From: Burkholderiaceae bacterium
GTDB lineage: Bacteria; Pseudomonadota; Gammaproteobacteria; Burkholderiales; Burkholderiaceae_C
Length of the DNA stretch: 49,399 nt
Assembly (NCBI GenBank): GCA_030695205.1
Contig: JAUYTN010000036.1
Span: 1-49,399 of the forward strand
Direction: 5' to 3'
Part shown: piece after piece, positions 33,248 to 42,759 of the stretch
Position numbering within the stretch: position 1 is the first letter of the stretch
Layout of the letters: each line of letters opens with the position of its first letter
The notes under the pieces: generated by a model
What the model was told of the DNA's origin: nothing
Database searches by the model: none
The model's input: only the letters and a program-made list of their open reading frames with translations
Translations under genes and position numbers: made by a program

Positions 33248-34918
33248 ATGAAAACATTCCTCTGGATCTACGTGTCCACCCTCATATTCGGCCCAGGTGC
33301 CATGGCCGCACCAGCACCGGTGACCGGGGGTGGGTTGCAGTTGAGGCCCCCGGCAGCCATACCGGCGGCACCGGCCAAGCTTGACATACAGCAAAGAAGC
33401 CCACCCGCCGCCTTGGGCTCGGAACCCGGTTTTCTGAAAATTGTGGTCAAAAGCCTGAAGGTGACCGGGGCGCAGGCGTTTGCCGAAGCCGACCTGATCG
33501 CCATGACTGGCTTCCGGCCCGGCAATGCGCTGACGCTTGGCGAATTGCAGGACATGGCCCAGGTGATTGCCAGCCACTACAGGCAGAACGGTTACCCCGT
33601 TGCCCAGGCCTACTTGCCTGCGCAGGACATCAACGACGGGGCTGTAACGATTGCCGTGACCGAGGGGCACTACGGCAAAGTGCTGGTGCGCAACCAGACC
33701 AACATCGCGGGCGAAGTGATCACCGACCTGATGGAAGGCATCGCTGTGGGCGACCCCGTGACGGTCGCACCGCTACAAAGCCATTTGCTCCTGCTGTCTG
33801 ATTTGCCTGGGGTGAAGGTGAGTTCAACGCTGGTTCCCGGTGCGACCTATGGCACAACGGATTTGCTGGTCGATGTGCTGCCCGGTCGACGGGTGACCGG
33901 CAGCATCGACGCAGACAATGCCGGGAATTACTACATCGGTTCCACCAGCATCGGGGCCACCATCCACCTGAATGAGCCCGCTGGCCAGGGCGATGTGGCC
34001 ACGCTGCGTGTGCTGACTTCGGGCGAAGGGCTGAACTATTTTCGCGCCGCCTACCAGATGCACATTGGCAAGGCCAGGGTGGGGGCGGCTTACAGCAGCC
34101 TGGAGTACAGGCTGGGCAAAAATTTTGAAAGCCTGCTGGCCAACGGCACGGCCAAAACCACCAGCTTTTACGGCATTTACCCCCTGATACGCTCACCCCT
34201 GCGCAACCTGTACGCGGGCTTGTCCCATGACAGCAAGCGTTTTGAAGACCGCATGGATTCGGTGGGCTCGGTGATCGACAAATCGGTGCGTGCGCTCACG
34301 GCCACGCTAAGTGGCGACCACCGCGACACCTGGGGCGGCGGCGGTGACAACGGGTATGTGCTGGCGCTGACATCGGGCACGGTCAAGATTCTCACGCCCG
34401 GATCACGGATTTTTGACGCGACCTCAGCTCAAACCAATGGGCGCTTCAATAAGCTGGGCTTCAGTGCAAACCGGCTGCAACGGGTGAGCGACTCCTTTGC
34501 CTTGTATGCCGGTATCCGGGGGCAACTGGCTTCCAAAAACCTGGACATTTCAGAAAAAATTCAACTGGGCGGCATGTATGGCGTGCGAGCCTACCCAGAG
34601 GGCGAAGCCTTTGGCGACCAAGGCTATGTGATGACGCTGGAAGGCCGGTACCAATTGCCACCCTGGTCACATCGCCTGCCCGGCCACATGCAGCTGATCG
34701 GCTTTGTGGATGTTGGCAGCGTCAAGCCCAACGCCAACCCCTGGACGCTGGAGCCCAACCACCGAACTTTGCGTGCGGTGGGGCTGGGGCTGAACTGGTG
34801 GCCATCCAGCGATTTTGTGGTGCAGGCGGTGTATGCGCACAAGCTGGGATCAGAGCCCGCCCGCTCCGCGCCAGATGCATCTGGCCGCTTCTGGCTGCGG
34901 GCCGTGAAGCACTTTTAA
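33248..34918 (+). CDS. TpsB outer-membrane translocator (ShlB/FhaC family)
   Basis: A 556-residue two-partner-secretion transporter. A signal peptide (MKTFLWIYVSTLIFGPGAMA) leads into a Pro-rich linker. POTRA domains follow (LKIVVKSLKVTGAQAFAEAD, LGELQDMAQVIASHYRQNG, TIAVTEGHYGKV), then a 16-stranded barrel ending LRAVKHF. VRAYPEGEAFGDQGYVMTLE is the conserved VRGY/F-type loop. It exports the TpsA protein encoded 57 bp downstream. The ATG at 33248 begins the signal peptide; an upstream in-frame ATG at 33209 is less likely. Confidence 0.92.
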   Translation: MKTFLWIYVSTLIFGPGAMAAPAPVTGGGLQLRPPAAIPAAPAKLDIQQRSPPAALGSEPGFLKIVVKSLKVTGAQAFAEADLIAMTGFRPGNALTLGELQDMAQVIASHYRQNGYPVAQAYLPAQDINDGAVTIAVTEGHYGKVLVRNQTNIAGEVITDLMEGIAVGDPVTVAPLQSHLLLLSDLPGVKVSSTLVPGATYGTTDLLVDVLPGRRVTGSIDADNAGNYYIGSTSIGATIHLNEPAGQGDVATLRVLTSGEGLNYFRAAYQMHIGKARVGAAYSSLEYRLGKNFESLLANGTAKTTSFYGIYPLIRSPLRNLYAGLSHDSKRFEDRMDSVGSVIDKSVRALTATLSGDHRDTWGGGGDNGYVLALTSGTVKILTPGSRIFDATSAQTNGRFNKLGFSANRLQRVSDSFALYAGIRGQLASKNLDISEKIQLGGMYGVRAYPEGEAFGDQGYVMTLEGRYQLPPWSHRLPGHMQLIGFVDVGSVKPNANPWTLEPNHRTLRAVGLGLNWWPSSDFVVQAVYAHKLGSEPARSAPDASGRFWLRAVKHF

Positions 34919-34975
34919 CCACACAACAAACCACCCCCCCACCGAGCACTTTTTTTGAACATTCAGTACCACCCC

Positions 34976-37900
34976 ATGCCCTACCCCACCAGCTACCGTG
35001 CACCAGCGGGTTTTCCGCTCAAGGTTTTGACGGTGTCCATCTTGCTGGCGCTCATTCAGGCGGCGCAGGCCTTGCCCGTGGGTGGCGTGGTGAACGCGGG
35101 CAGTGCCAGCATTGCGCAGGGGCCTGGCACCCTGACCATCACCCAGGTCAGCCCCCATACCACCATCAACTGGCAGAGTTTCAGCATTGGGTTGCAGGAG
35201 TCGGTGCAGTTTTTCCAGCCCAGCAGCCGTTCGGTGGCCATCAATCAGGTGTTCGGGGCCGATCCGTCCAGCATCCTGGGCCGCCTTTCAGCCAACGGAA
35301 ACCTCTTTCTGATCAACCCCAATGGCATTGTGTTTGGCCAAGGCGCATCGGTGAACGTGGGCGGCTTGGTGGCCTCCACCTTGCATCTGGCGGGAAGCGA
35401 CCAGGCAGCGGGCACCTACCGGTTTGCGGGGGATAGCCAGGCATCGGTGGTCAATCTGGCCAGTATTCAGGCGTCCAATGGCGGCTATGTGGCTTTGCTT
35501 GGTGCCCATGTGGCCAACCAAGGGGTGGTGGTGGCCCAGCTGGGCAGCGTGGCGCTGGCCGCCGGTGGCGCGGTGACGGTATCGGGCACGGCGGGGGGCT
35601 ACCTGGACATCAAGGCCAACCAGGGTGCGACGCAGGCCACCGCAACCAACAGCGGGTTGATTCAGGCCGATGGCGGGCAGGTGCTGCTGACCACGCTGGC
35701 CAAGGGTGGAGCGCCCTACAACGCCATCAACAACACCGGGGTGATTCGGGCACAGACCATCGGCCAGCACAACGGCACCATTCGCCTGATGGGCGACATG
35801 CAAAGTGCCACGGTCAACGTGGACGGTCTTCTGGATGCATCAGCCCCCGCGGGTGGGCACGGCGGCATGGTGGAAACATCGGCTGCGCGCGTCAAAGTGG
35901 CCGACAACGCGGTCGTCACCACCCGGTCAGCTCAGGGCAACTCGGGCATGTGGTTGATTGACCCCCCTGATTTCACCGTGGCCGCCGGGGGCGATATTGC
36001 TGGAGCCACCCTGAGCAGCAACCTGGTCACCACCAGCGTCACCTTGTTGAGCAGCAGCGGTTCATCGGGCGTGAACGGCGATGTGCTGGTCAACGAGCCC
36101 GTGACCTGGACAGCATCGGGCGCACCTACCACTCTGACATTGAGTGCATTCAGAGATGTGGTTGTCAATGCGGCGATCACGGCCACCAAAGGCAGTTTGG
36201 TGATGAACGCAGGGCGCGATGTCAACGTGAATGAAGCCATCACCACCACCAACGGCGGCGTGGCTTCAAGCGCAGGGCGCGACACCAACATTGTGAAAGA
36301 CGGCGCAAACACCCTCACAGCCGTCACTACGACGGACGGCAGCATGAGCTGGGTATCTGGGAACAACGTGAACATTGCCAACGCGGCCCTCACCCTGACC
36401 AGGGGTAACATGGTGTTGAGCGCAGGCAACGATGGCGCGGGCACAGGCAACGTGACTTTCACGCCCGGCACACCCGCAGCAGCTGTCACCGGGCCGGGTA
36501 CCGTCAGAATTTACAACCCGCTGTCCTACACCGCGCCTGCGGATTACACCGGCAACTTCACCCTGAGCAGCGGCGCAACGGTGGCGCAATACCAGCTGGT
36601 GTATCTGCAGGGACTGACTGGAGCGACCGGGCCGGCTGGAGCGGATGGAATTGCTGGTGCCATTGGCTCCACAGGTGCCATGGGTGCTACCGGCCCAACT
36701 GGCCTGACCGGTTTGACCGGGCCAACGGGAATGATTGGTTTGACCGGTGCAACGGGTGCAACGGGTGCAACGGGTGCAACAGGTGCAACAGGTGCAACAG
36801 GCCCGGTAGGTGCCATTGGTCCTCAAGGAGTTGCAGGCATTTCCGGCGCAATAGGTTTGACAGGTAGTGACGGTGCGGACGGTGAAACTGGCGCCACTGG
36901 ATTGGCGGGTTTGGACGGTGCGACGGGTTCAATCGGTCCAACAGGATCTATTGGCCCAATCGGTCCCATCGGCCTGACCGGATTGACAGGAGCCACTGGC
37001 ACTGCAGGTGCGACGGGTTCAACAGGCCCAACTGGCTTGGTCGGCGCAACCGGTATCGCTGGCGCTGACGGACCAATGGGTTTGCCTGGCGCTCCAGGCA
37101 CTGACGGTACCGATGGCGAAGTCGGCGCAACTGGCGTGGCCGGTGCAACTGGTGCGACAGGTGCCGCCGGAGTTGCTGGCCCAGAAGGTGCAACGGGTGC
37201 GACTGGTCTTGCGGGTTCCGCTGGGCCGATTGGCCCGACTGGATTGACGGGGGCTATTGGCCTAACTGGCGCAACAGGCACTGCTGGGGCTACTGGCGCC
37301 ACAGGTGTGGCGGGGGCCGACGGTGAAGCAGGAGCAACTGGGGTTGCAGGTGCAGACGGTGCAACGGGTGCCACAGGATCGGAGGGAGCAACGGGTGTCG
37401 CAGGTGCTGCTGGCGCAATCGGCCCCATCGGCCCAAGTGGTTCGGCTGGTGCAACCGGTGCTGCTGGGCCCACAGGTTTGACCGGTGTGGCGGGAGCAAC
37501 TGGCCTGGGCGGTGCAACGGGGGCAACTGGGCTTGCGGGTGCCGCTGGGCCTATTGGCCAGACTGGATTGACGGGGGCTATTGGCCTAACTGGAGCAACA
37601 GGAACTACTGGGTCTACTGGCGCTACAGGCTTGGCGGGGGCCTCGGGTGCAGCTGGAGCAACAGGATCGGTGGGCGCAATTGGTGTTGCTGGTGCTGTTG
37701 GTGCAACTGGAGCAGCTGGGGTTGCAGGTGCAGACGGTGCAACCGGAGCCACTGGTGCTACAGGCGTAGCAGGGGCCGACGGTGGCACTGGAGCAACGGG
37801 TGCGACAGGATCTGTGGGCGCAACTGGTGTCGCTGGGGTCGCTGGGGCTGTTGGTGCAACTGGAGCAGCTGGGGTTGCAGGTGCAGACGGTGCAACGGGT

Positions 37901-39520
37901 GCGACTGGTCTTGCGGGTTCCGCTGGGCCTATTGGCCTGACTGGATTGACTGGGGCTATTGGCCTAACTGGCGCTGCAGGCGTAGCAGGGGCCGACGGTG
38001 GCACTGGAGCAACGGGTGCAGCTGGAGCAACAGGATCGGTGGGCGCAACTGGTGTCGCTGGTGCGGTGGGCGCTATCGGCCCCATCGGCCCAAGTGGTTC
38101 GACTGGTGCAACCGGTGCTGCTGGGGCCACAGGTTTGACTGGTGTGGCGGGTGCAACTGGAGCAACTGGCCTGGGCGGTGCAACGGGGGCAACTGGTCTT
38201 GCGGGTTCCGCTGGGCCTATTGGCCTGAGTGGATTGACTGGGGAAACCGGTCTAACTGGCGCTACAGGTGTGGCGGGGGCCGACGGTGAAGCTGGAGCAA
38301 CTGGGGTTGCAGGTTCAGACGGTGCAACGGGAGCCACTGGCGCTACAGGCTTAGCTGGGGCCGACGGTGGCACTGGAGCAACGGGTGCCACAGGATCGGT
38401 GGGCGCGACTGGTGTCGCTGGTGCGGTGGGCGCTATCGGCCCCATCGGCCCAAGTGGTTCGGCTGGTGCAACCGGTGCTGCTGGGGCCACAGGTTTGACT
38501 GGTGTGGCGGGTGCAACTGGCCTTGCGGGCTCTGCTGGGCCTATTGGCCAGACTGGATTGACGGGGGCTATTGGCCTAACTGGCGCGACAGGAACTGCTG
38601 GGGCTACTGGCGCCGCAGGCGTGGCGGGAGCAACGGGTGCCACAGGATCGGTGGGAGCAACGGGTGTCGCAGGTGCTGCTGGCGCTATCGGCCCCATCGG
38701 CCCAAGTGGTTCGGCTGGTGCAACCGGTGCTGCCGGGGCCACAGGTTTGACCGGTGTGGCGGGAGCAACTGGCCTTGCGGGCTCTGCTGGGCCTATTGGC
38801 CTAACTGGCGCGACAGGAACTGCTGGGGCTACTGGTGCTGCAGGCGTGGCAGGCGTGGCGGGGGCAACGGGTGCCACAGGATCGGTGGGCGCAACTGGTG
38901 TCGCGGGTGCGGCGGGGGCAACAGGTCTGACCGGATTGACGGGGGCAAGTGGCTTGACCGGGGCAACCGGTCTAACTGGCGCTACAGGCGTGGCGGGAGC
39001 CGACGGTAAAACTGGAGCAACTGGTGTCGCTGGTGCGGTAGGCGCTATCGGCCCCATCGGCCCAAGTGGTTCGGCTGGTGCAACCGGTGCCGCCGGGCCC
39101 ACGGGTCTAGTCGGCCCGACAGGGGCCACAGGAGTTACGGGGGCAGACGGAGCCCTGGGCCCAGCTGGTCTCACTGGCTCGCCTGGTCAAGCTGGCTCCG
39201 ACGGTACCTTCGGCTTGGCTGAAACACCTGGGTTGACTGTCTTGATCGTTGCACCAGGCGGTGGGGTAAATCAAACGGGCGTGAACCATCAGCTGGGTCA
39301 GGACAGCACCGTTGCGGTCATTGTTGACATCACGGGGCCAACCGCGCCCACCCCTGCCGACGACCACATTGAGGCAACACCTGAGCAGCCCTCAACCATC
39401 CCAATCGAAGCGCCGACAGCCGCGCCGAACCTCCCTTCACCCCCTCAACCGGAGGGCACATCGCCTGCTGGCGCATTCCCATTCATCGAGCTGCGAGCAC
39501 CCAAACAGGATCGCAACTGA
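34976..39520 (+). CDS. TpsA exoprotein: filamentous-hemagglutinin N-domain plus long collagen-like region
   Basis: A 1514-residue secreted protein. A signal peptide covers residues 1-~36 ([20 protein letters not shown]). The TPS secretion domain includes [36 protein letters not shown] and GLVAS. Beta-helix-like repeats follow to ~540 ([32 protein letters not shown]). Residues 546-1415 are 290 uninterrupted Gly-X-Y triplets rich in GAT, GVA, GLT and GPI. A 99-residue Pro/Thr-rich tail ends APKQDRN. The partner TpsB is just upstream. The TTG at 34955 is possible, but the ATG at 34976 fits the signal peptide. Likely a surface fibre or adhesin. Thr in the Y position, as in glycosylated Bacillus exosporium collagens, could be modified. 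Confidence 0.92.
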   Translation: MPYPTSYRAPAGFPLKVLTVSILLALIQAAQALPVGGVVNAGSASIAQGPGTLTITQVSPHTTINWQSFSIGLQESVQFFQPSSRSVAINQVFGADPSSILGRLSANGNLFLINPNGIVFGQGASVNVGGLVASTLHLAGSDQAAGTYRFAGDSQASVVNLASIQASNGGYVALLGAHVANQGVVVAQLGSVALAAGGAVTVSGTAGGYLDIKANQGATQATATNSGLIQADGGQVLLTTLAKGGAPYNAINNTGVIRAQTIGQHNGTIRLMGDMQSATVNVDGLLDASAPAGGHGGMVETSAARVKVADNAVVTTRSAQGNSGMWLIDPPDFTVAAGGDIAGATLSSNLVTTSVTLLSSSGSSGVNGDVLVNEPVTWTASGAPTTLTLSAFRDVVVNAAITATKGSLVMNAGRDVNVNEAITTTNGGVASSAGRDTNIVKDGANTLTAVTTTDGSMSWVSGNNVNIANAALTLTRGNMVLSAGNDGAGTGNVTFTPGTPAAAVTGPGTVRIYNPLSYTAPADYTGNFTLSSGATVAQYQLVYLQGLTGATGPAGADGIAGAIGSTGAMGATGPTGLTGLTGPTGMIGLTGATGATGATGATGATGATGPVGAIGPQGVAGISGAIGLTGSDGADGETGATGLAGLDGATGSIGPTGSIGPIGPIGLTGLTGATGTAGATGSTGPTGLVGATGIAGADGPMGLPGAPGTDGTDGEVGATGVAGATGATGAAGVAGPEGATGATGLAGSAGPIGPTGLTGAIGLTGATGTAGATGATGVAGADGEAGATGVAGADGATGATGSEGATGVAGAAGAIGPIGPSGSAGATGAAGPTGLTGVAGATGLGGATGATGLAGAAGPIGQTGLTGAIGLTGATGTTGSTGATGLAGASGAAGATGSVGAIGVAGAVGATGAAGVAGADGATGATGATGVAGADGGTGATGATGSVGATGVAGVAGAVGATGAAGVAGADGATGATGLAGSAGPIGLTGLTGAIGLTGAAGVAGADGGTGATGAAGATGSVGATGVAGAVGAIGPIGPSGSTGATGAAGATGLTGVAGATGATGLGGATGATGLAGSAGPIGLSGLTGETGLTGATGVAGADGEAGATGVAGSDGATGATGATGLAGADGGTGATGATGSVGATGVAGAVGAIGPIGPSGSAGATGAAGATGLTGVAGATGLAGSAGPIGQTGLTGAIGLTGATGTAGATGAAGVAGATGATGSVGATGVAGAAGAIGPIGPSGSAGATGAAGATGLTGVAGATGLAGSAGPIGLTGATGTAGATGAAGVAGVAGATGATGSVGATGVAGAAGATGLTGLTGASGLTGATGLTGATGVAGADGKTGATGVAGAVGAIGPIGPSGSAGATGAAGPTGLVGPTGATGVTGADGALGPAGLTGSPGQAGSDGTFGLAETPGLTVLIVAPGGGVNQTGVNHQLGQDSTVAVIVDITGPTAPTPADDHIEATPEQPSTIPIEAPTAAPNLPSPPQPEGTSPAGAFPFIELRAPKQDRN
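36611..39220 (+). repeat. Collagen-like Gly-X-Y coding repeat (290 triplets)
   Basis: 2610 bp coding for 870 residues with Gly at every third position and no visible break. Superimposed are long near-identical blocks. The 20-mer GGCCCCATCGGCCCAAGTGG recurs at 37421, 38078, 38438, 38690 and 39050. The distances are 657, 360, 252 and 360 bp, all multiples of 9, so duplications or deletions always kept the triplet register. Confidence 0.95.
36746..36799 (+). repeat. Perfect 9-bp tandem run (GGTGCAACR)6 in the collagen region
   Basis: Six consecutive nonamers: three GGTGCAACG followed by three GGTGCAACA, encoding six Gly-Ala-Thr triplets. Slippage here would lengthen or shorten the fibre by whole triplets without a frameshift. 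Confidence 0.9.
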
Positions 39521-39773
39521 GTCATCGGCCGCCTTACAGTTCGCATCAAAAGCATGCACAGGAGGTTCCGTGAGTGGGTCCACACAACAGAGCGACGATG
39601 TCCTCAGGTTGCCGACACAGTAGGCACCTTGCTCGCCACCTTCTGGGGTTGGTGTGCGCGCTTTGATCGGCCGCCGAGCCGAGCGAAAAGGGCAATAAGG
39701 CCAAAATCGGGGGCTACACCTTTCTGGTGTTCGCCTTTGTTTGCACCTGTTGTAATGCCGGTTCAGCCGGAAG
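39521..39773. other. Intergenic region between tpsA and the TonB receptor
   Basis: No conventional gene in 253 bases. A 17-codon frame (39570-39623) starts with GTG six nucleotides after a strong AGGAGG and encodes MSGSTQQSDDVLRLPTQ; it could be a leader peptide or chance. The right part (39690-39770) is richer in T/G and must carry the promoter for the TonB-receptor operon. No clear terminator for tpsA is seen. Confidence 0.4.
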
Positions 39774-41801
39774 ATGCCCATGCCCATGCTTTCCGTACCC
39801 CACTGTGGCGCGACCACACGGCTTGTGTTGACCAGCCTGGCCCTTGGTATCGCCCCCTGGGCCGCTGCACAAGCGCCAGGCGGTTTGTCCGAACAGGATT
39901 TTTTAACCGACATGCCCATGGTGCTGTCGGTGTCGCGCCTGCCTCAGCGGCTGGATGAGACGCCAGGAGCTGTCACCCTGCTCGACCGCGACATGATCAG
40001 GCGCTCGGGAGCGCGAGACCTGGCCGACCTTCTGCGGCTGGTGCCTGGCTTTCAATCCAACGCCTCGTTCGAAGGGGTGGCGCCCGTGGCCGGTTACCAC
40101 GGGGGGTTCGATGCCTTCTCCAACCGCATGCAGGTGCTGATTGACGGGCGCTCAGCCTACTCGCCGTATTTCATCGGCACTGTGGGACCAGGCCTGCAAA
40201 CGGTGGCGTTGCAAGACATCGAACGCATCGAGGTGTTGCGTGGCTCCAATTCAGCGGCCTACGGCGCACGGGCCGTGCTGGGGGTAGTGAACATTGTCAC
40301 CCGCCACACCCTGGACACCCTCGGCACCCAAGTGAGCACAGCTATTGGCCAAAACGGTGTTCTCGATGCACAAGCCAGGATAGGTTGGGGCCGTGAGGGC
40401 GCCAGTTTCCGCCTGACCGCCGACCGATCAGCCGACGATGGGCTGGCGGGTGCCTTTGGCCACAGCCGGGTGGAGAGGGTGAATTTTCGCTCCGACTTCA
40501 ACCCCACCCCAGTGGATGAGGTACAGGTGCGGGTGGGCGGACTGTCGGTGCTCTCTGGCAGGGGATTGATGGGTATTGACGACCTCCCAGCTCCAAACAA
40601 CCCCCCACGGGAAAGCACGTTTGGCACCGGCTATGCGCAGGTGGATTGGCGGCGCAACCTGGGTGATGACCAGGATGTCGCCATGACCTTGTCGCACACC
40701 CAGGAGGTGTACCAAGACAGCTTCCAGTACCCCTTGCAGCTGCTCAACCCAAAAAACCGTCCTCCGCTGTTTGGGCCCAACGACTTTTATGTGGTGGGCG
40801 TGGGCGGCAAGGCCAGCAACCAGACCGCTTCTTGGCAACACACGCTTCGCCAGGGGCCCAACCTGCGCGTGGTGTGGGGGGGTGAACTCAGGCGAGAGCA
40901 AGTCTCCTCCGAGCCGCTGTACAACACCACAGCGGATTTTCAGACCGACTTCAAGCGCCTGTTCGCCAATGCCGAGTGGCGCATGCAACCCCAACTGGTA
41001 CTCAATGCCGGCGCCATGGTAGAGCGAATCAGCGCCAGCGGTGACAGCAGCAGCCATGTGGCACCCCGGGTTATGCTGAACTGGCATATGGCGCCCGGCC
41101 ACACTGTGCGTGCGGGCGTGTCCAGGGCGCAACGCCCCCCGAGCACCTTTGAAAACCACGCCGATGTGCGCTATACCCTCAACGGCCGGGTGCTGGCGCA
41201 GTCTGTCCTCGCCAGCGGCAACCTCCGGCCTGAAACAGTGTGGGCCAAAGAGCTGGGTTACCTGCTGGATGCGCCCCAGCGGGGGTTGGGACTGGATGTG
41301 CGTGTGTTCCATGAACGGCTGGACGGCTACATCATTCAACTCAACGAAAACTCCGTGCCCCGCCGCGTCATCAAAGACTATGCCAACACCGACGGCTTTG
41401 ATATTCGGGGTCTGGAGTACCAGCTCAAGTGGCAGCCTTGGCGCGGCACAGAGTTGAACTTCAACCAGACCTACATCGATCTGGTCACCGCCAACCCGAG
41501 CGTCAAGTACGTCGCGCCCAAACTGGCTACCACCGTGGCACTGTTTCAGCGTCTGCCCAATGGCATCGACCTTGCCCTGCTGCACCAGCAGAGCACCGAC
41601 GTCCGGCTGTTCGCAGGCTCCGCGGGCACCGCAAACCCCAGGCGCCGCACGGATATGCGTGTGGCCAAGCCCGTTCAAGTCGGTGGTCACCGCGGGGATC
41701 TGGCGCTGGTGGTGCAGAACCTGGGTTCGCCCCAGCAGGTGCACAGGCCATCATTCTGGTTCGAACGCCGCGCCTTTGTGACCCTCACCCTGTCCAATTG
41801 A
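39774..41801 (+). CDS. TonB-dependent outer-membrane receptor
   Basis: A 675-residue outer-membrane receptor. A signal peptide ends near PWAAAQ. The plug domain has VLSVSRLPQRLDETPGAVTL, RDLADLLRLVPGFQSNASFE, VLIDGRSAYSPYF and IEVLRGSNSAAYGARAVLGV. A beta-barrel follows and ends FVTLTLSN. The plug resembles the FepA/CirA/BtuB class and its substrate is unknown. Its stop is one base before the GTG of the binding-protein gene, so it is co-transcribed with that gene and the hybrid kinase; it may feed or signal to them. ATGs at 39774, 39780 and 39786 are all possible. Confidence 0.9.
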   Translation: MPMPMLSVPHCGATTRLVLTSLALGIAPWAAAQAPGGLSEQDFLTDMPMVLSVSRLPQRLDETPGAVTLLDRDMIRRSGARDLADLLRLVPGFQSNASFEGVAPVAGYHGGFDAFSNRMQVLIDGRSAYSPYFIGTVGPGLQTVALQDIERIEVLRGSNSAAYGARAVLGVVNIVTRHTLDTLGTQVSTAIGQNGVLDAQARIGWGREGASFRLTADRSADDGLAGAFGHSRVERVNFRSDFNPTPVDEVQVRVGGLSVLSGRGLMGIDDLPAPNNPPRESTFGTGYAQVDWRRNLGDDQDVAMTLSHTQEVYQDSFQYPLQLLNPKNRPPLFGPNDFYVVGVGGKASNQTASWQHTLRQGPNLRVVWGGELRREQVSSEPLYNTTADFQTDFKRLFANAEWRMQPQLVLNAGAMVERISASGDSSSHVAPRVMLNWHMAPGHTVRAGVSRAQRPPSTFENHADVRYTLNGRVLAQSVLASGNLRPETVWAKELGYLLDAPQRGLGLDVRVFHERLDGYIIQLNENSVPRRVIKDYANTDGFDIRGLEYQLKWQPWRGTELNFNQTYIDLVTANPSVKYVAPKLATTVALFQRLPNGIDLALLHQQSTDVRLFAGSAGTANPRRRTDMRVAKPVQVGGHRGDLALVVQNLGSPQQVHRPSFWFERRAFVTLTLSN

Positions 41802-41802
41802 T

Positions 41803-42759
41803 GTGACCCACCAGCGCAGGGCATGGGCCACAGGGTGGCGGCTGGTCTTGGTGCTGCTCTGGCTGTGTGCGGCCACAGGGGCTCGGGCCACCACGCCACC
41901 AACGGTTGTCGTCGTCAGCAGCGACACCGGCTTGGCCTACACCGAGGCCGCCGATGCCCTTGTGCGGGGGCTCGTGCGCCCGCGGCTGCCCGAAATTCAG
42001 GTTCAGCGGATGACGGTGGCCGAATTTTCTGCCACCCGCCCGCCCACGCCCCAGCTGTACGTGGCACTGGGCGCGCAAGCCGCGCTGGTGCTGGCCCGCG
42101 CACAGCCCACGGTGCCTGTGCTGTGTACCCTGTTGCCTCGGCAGGCGTTCGAGCGAGCGCTGGAGCAAGGTGGGTTCAAGGCCTCCCGGCAGTTCTCTGC
42201 CCTGCTGCTGGACCAACCCCTCAGCCGCCAGTTGGCGCTGGTGCGCCTGGCTCTGCCAGGGGCCAAGCGCCTGGGTGTGCTGTGGGGGCCTGAATCCAAG
42301 GCCTTGGCCCCTGCCATGGCATCACTGGCCACAGCGCAAGGGCTGCAGCTGGTACAGGCCGATTGGGTTGCTGGCCAGCCCGTGTTCGCAGGCGTGCGTC
42401 AGGTGCTTGAGAGTGCCGATGTGCTGCTGGCCCTGCCCGACCCCGAGGTGTTCAATACCCACACCGTTCAGCACCTGCTGCTGGCCTCGTTCAGGGCAAG
42501 GGTGCCCATGGTGGCGTTTTCACCCGCCTACGTGCGTGCGGGAGCACTGCTGGCCGTGTACGTCACGCCAGCCCAACTGGGTGAGCAGGCCGCCGAAGTG
42601 GCCCAGGGTGTGCTGCAAGGCAAAGACTTGCCCGCACAGCCCATCCACTCCCGACGGTTTTCCGTCCAGGTGAACGACCATGTGGCGCGTGCGCTGGGGC
42701 TGTCACTGGATGCCGATGAGCTCAGTCACCAGCTCAAGCAGCGAGAGGGCAGACCATGA
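41803..42759 (+). CDS. Periplasmic ABC-type substrate-binding protein without cognate permease
   Basis: A 318-residue protein of the ABC_sub_bind class (PF04392-like). A signal peptide (WRLVLVLLWLCAATGARA) is followed by PTVVVVSSDTGLAYTEAADA, LYVALGAQAALVLARAQPTV and LGVLWGPESKALAPAMASLA, then a second lobe (ADVLLALPDPEVFNTHTVQH). The GTG at 41803 lies 1 bp after the receptor's stop. Its own stop overlaps the kinase ATG (ATGA). No ABC permease or ATPase is present, so it most likely presents a ligand to the adjacent hybrid kinase rather than to a transporter. Confidence 0.85.
   Translation: MTHQRRAWATGWRLVLVLLWLCAATGARATTPPTVVVVSSDTGLAYTEAADALVRGLVRPRLPEIQVQRMTVAEFSATRPPTPQLYVALGAQAALVLARAQPTVPVLCTLLPRQAFERALEQGGFKASRQFSALLLDQPLSRQLALVRLALPGAKRLGVLWGPESKALAPAMASLATAQGLQLVQADWVAGQPVFAGVRQVLESADVLLALPDPEVFNTHTVQHLLLASFRARVPMVAFSPAYVRAGALLAVYVTPAQLGEQAAEVAQGVLQGKDLPAQPIHSRRFSVQVNDHVARALGLSLDADELSHQLKQREGRP

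Noticed and set aside
36823..39174. 783-codon leftward open frame of Pro/Ala/Val repeats opposite the collagen region
   Set aside because: It is the antisense shadow of Gly-X-Y codons (GGN read backwards gives NCC-type codons and few stops). There is no ribosome-binding site or independent domain.
36611..39220. CRISPR-like interpretation of the regularly repeated sequence
   Set aside because: The repeats are in frame, triplet-based and lack unique spacers of constant length; they encode Gly-X-Y.
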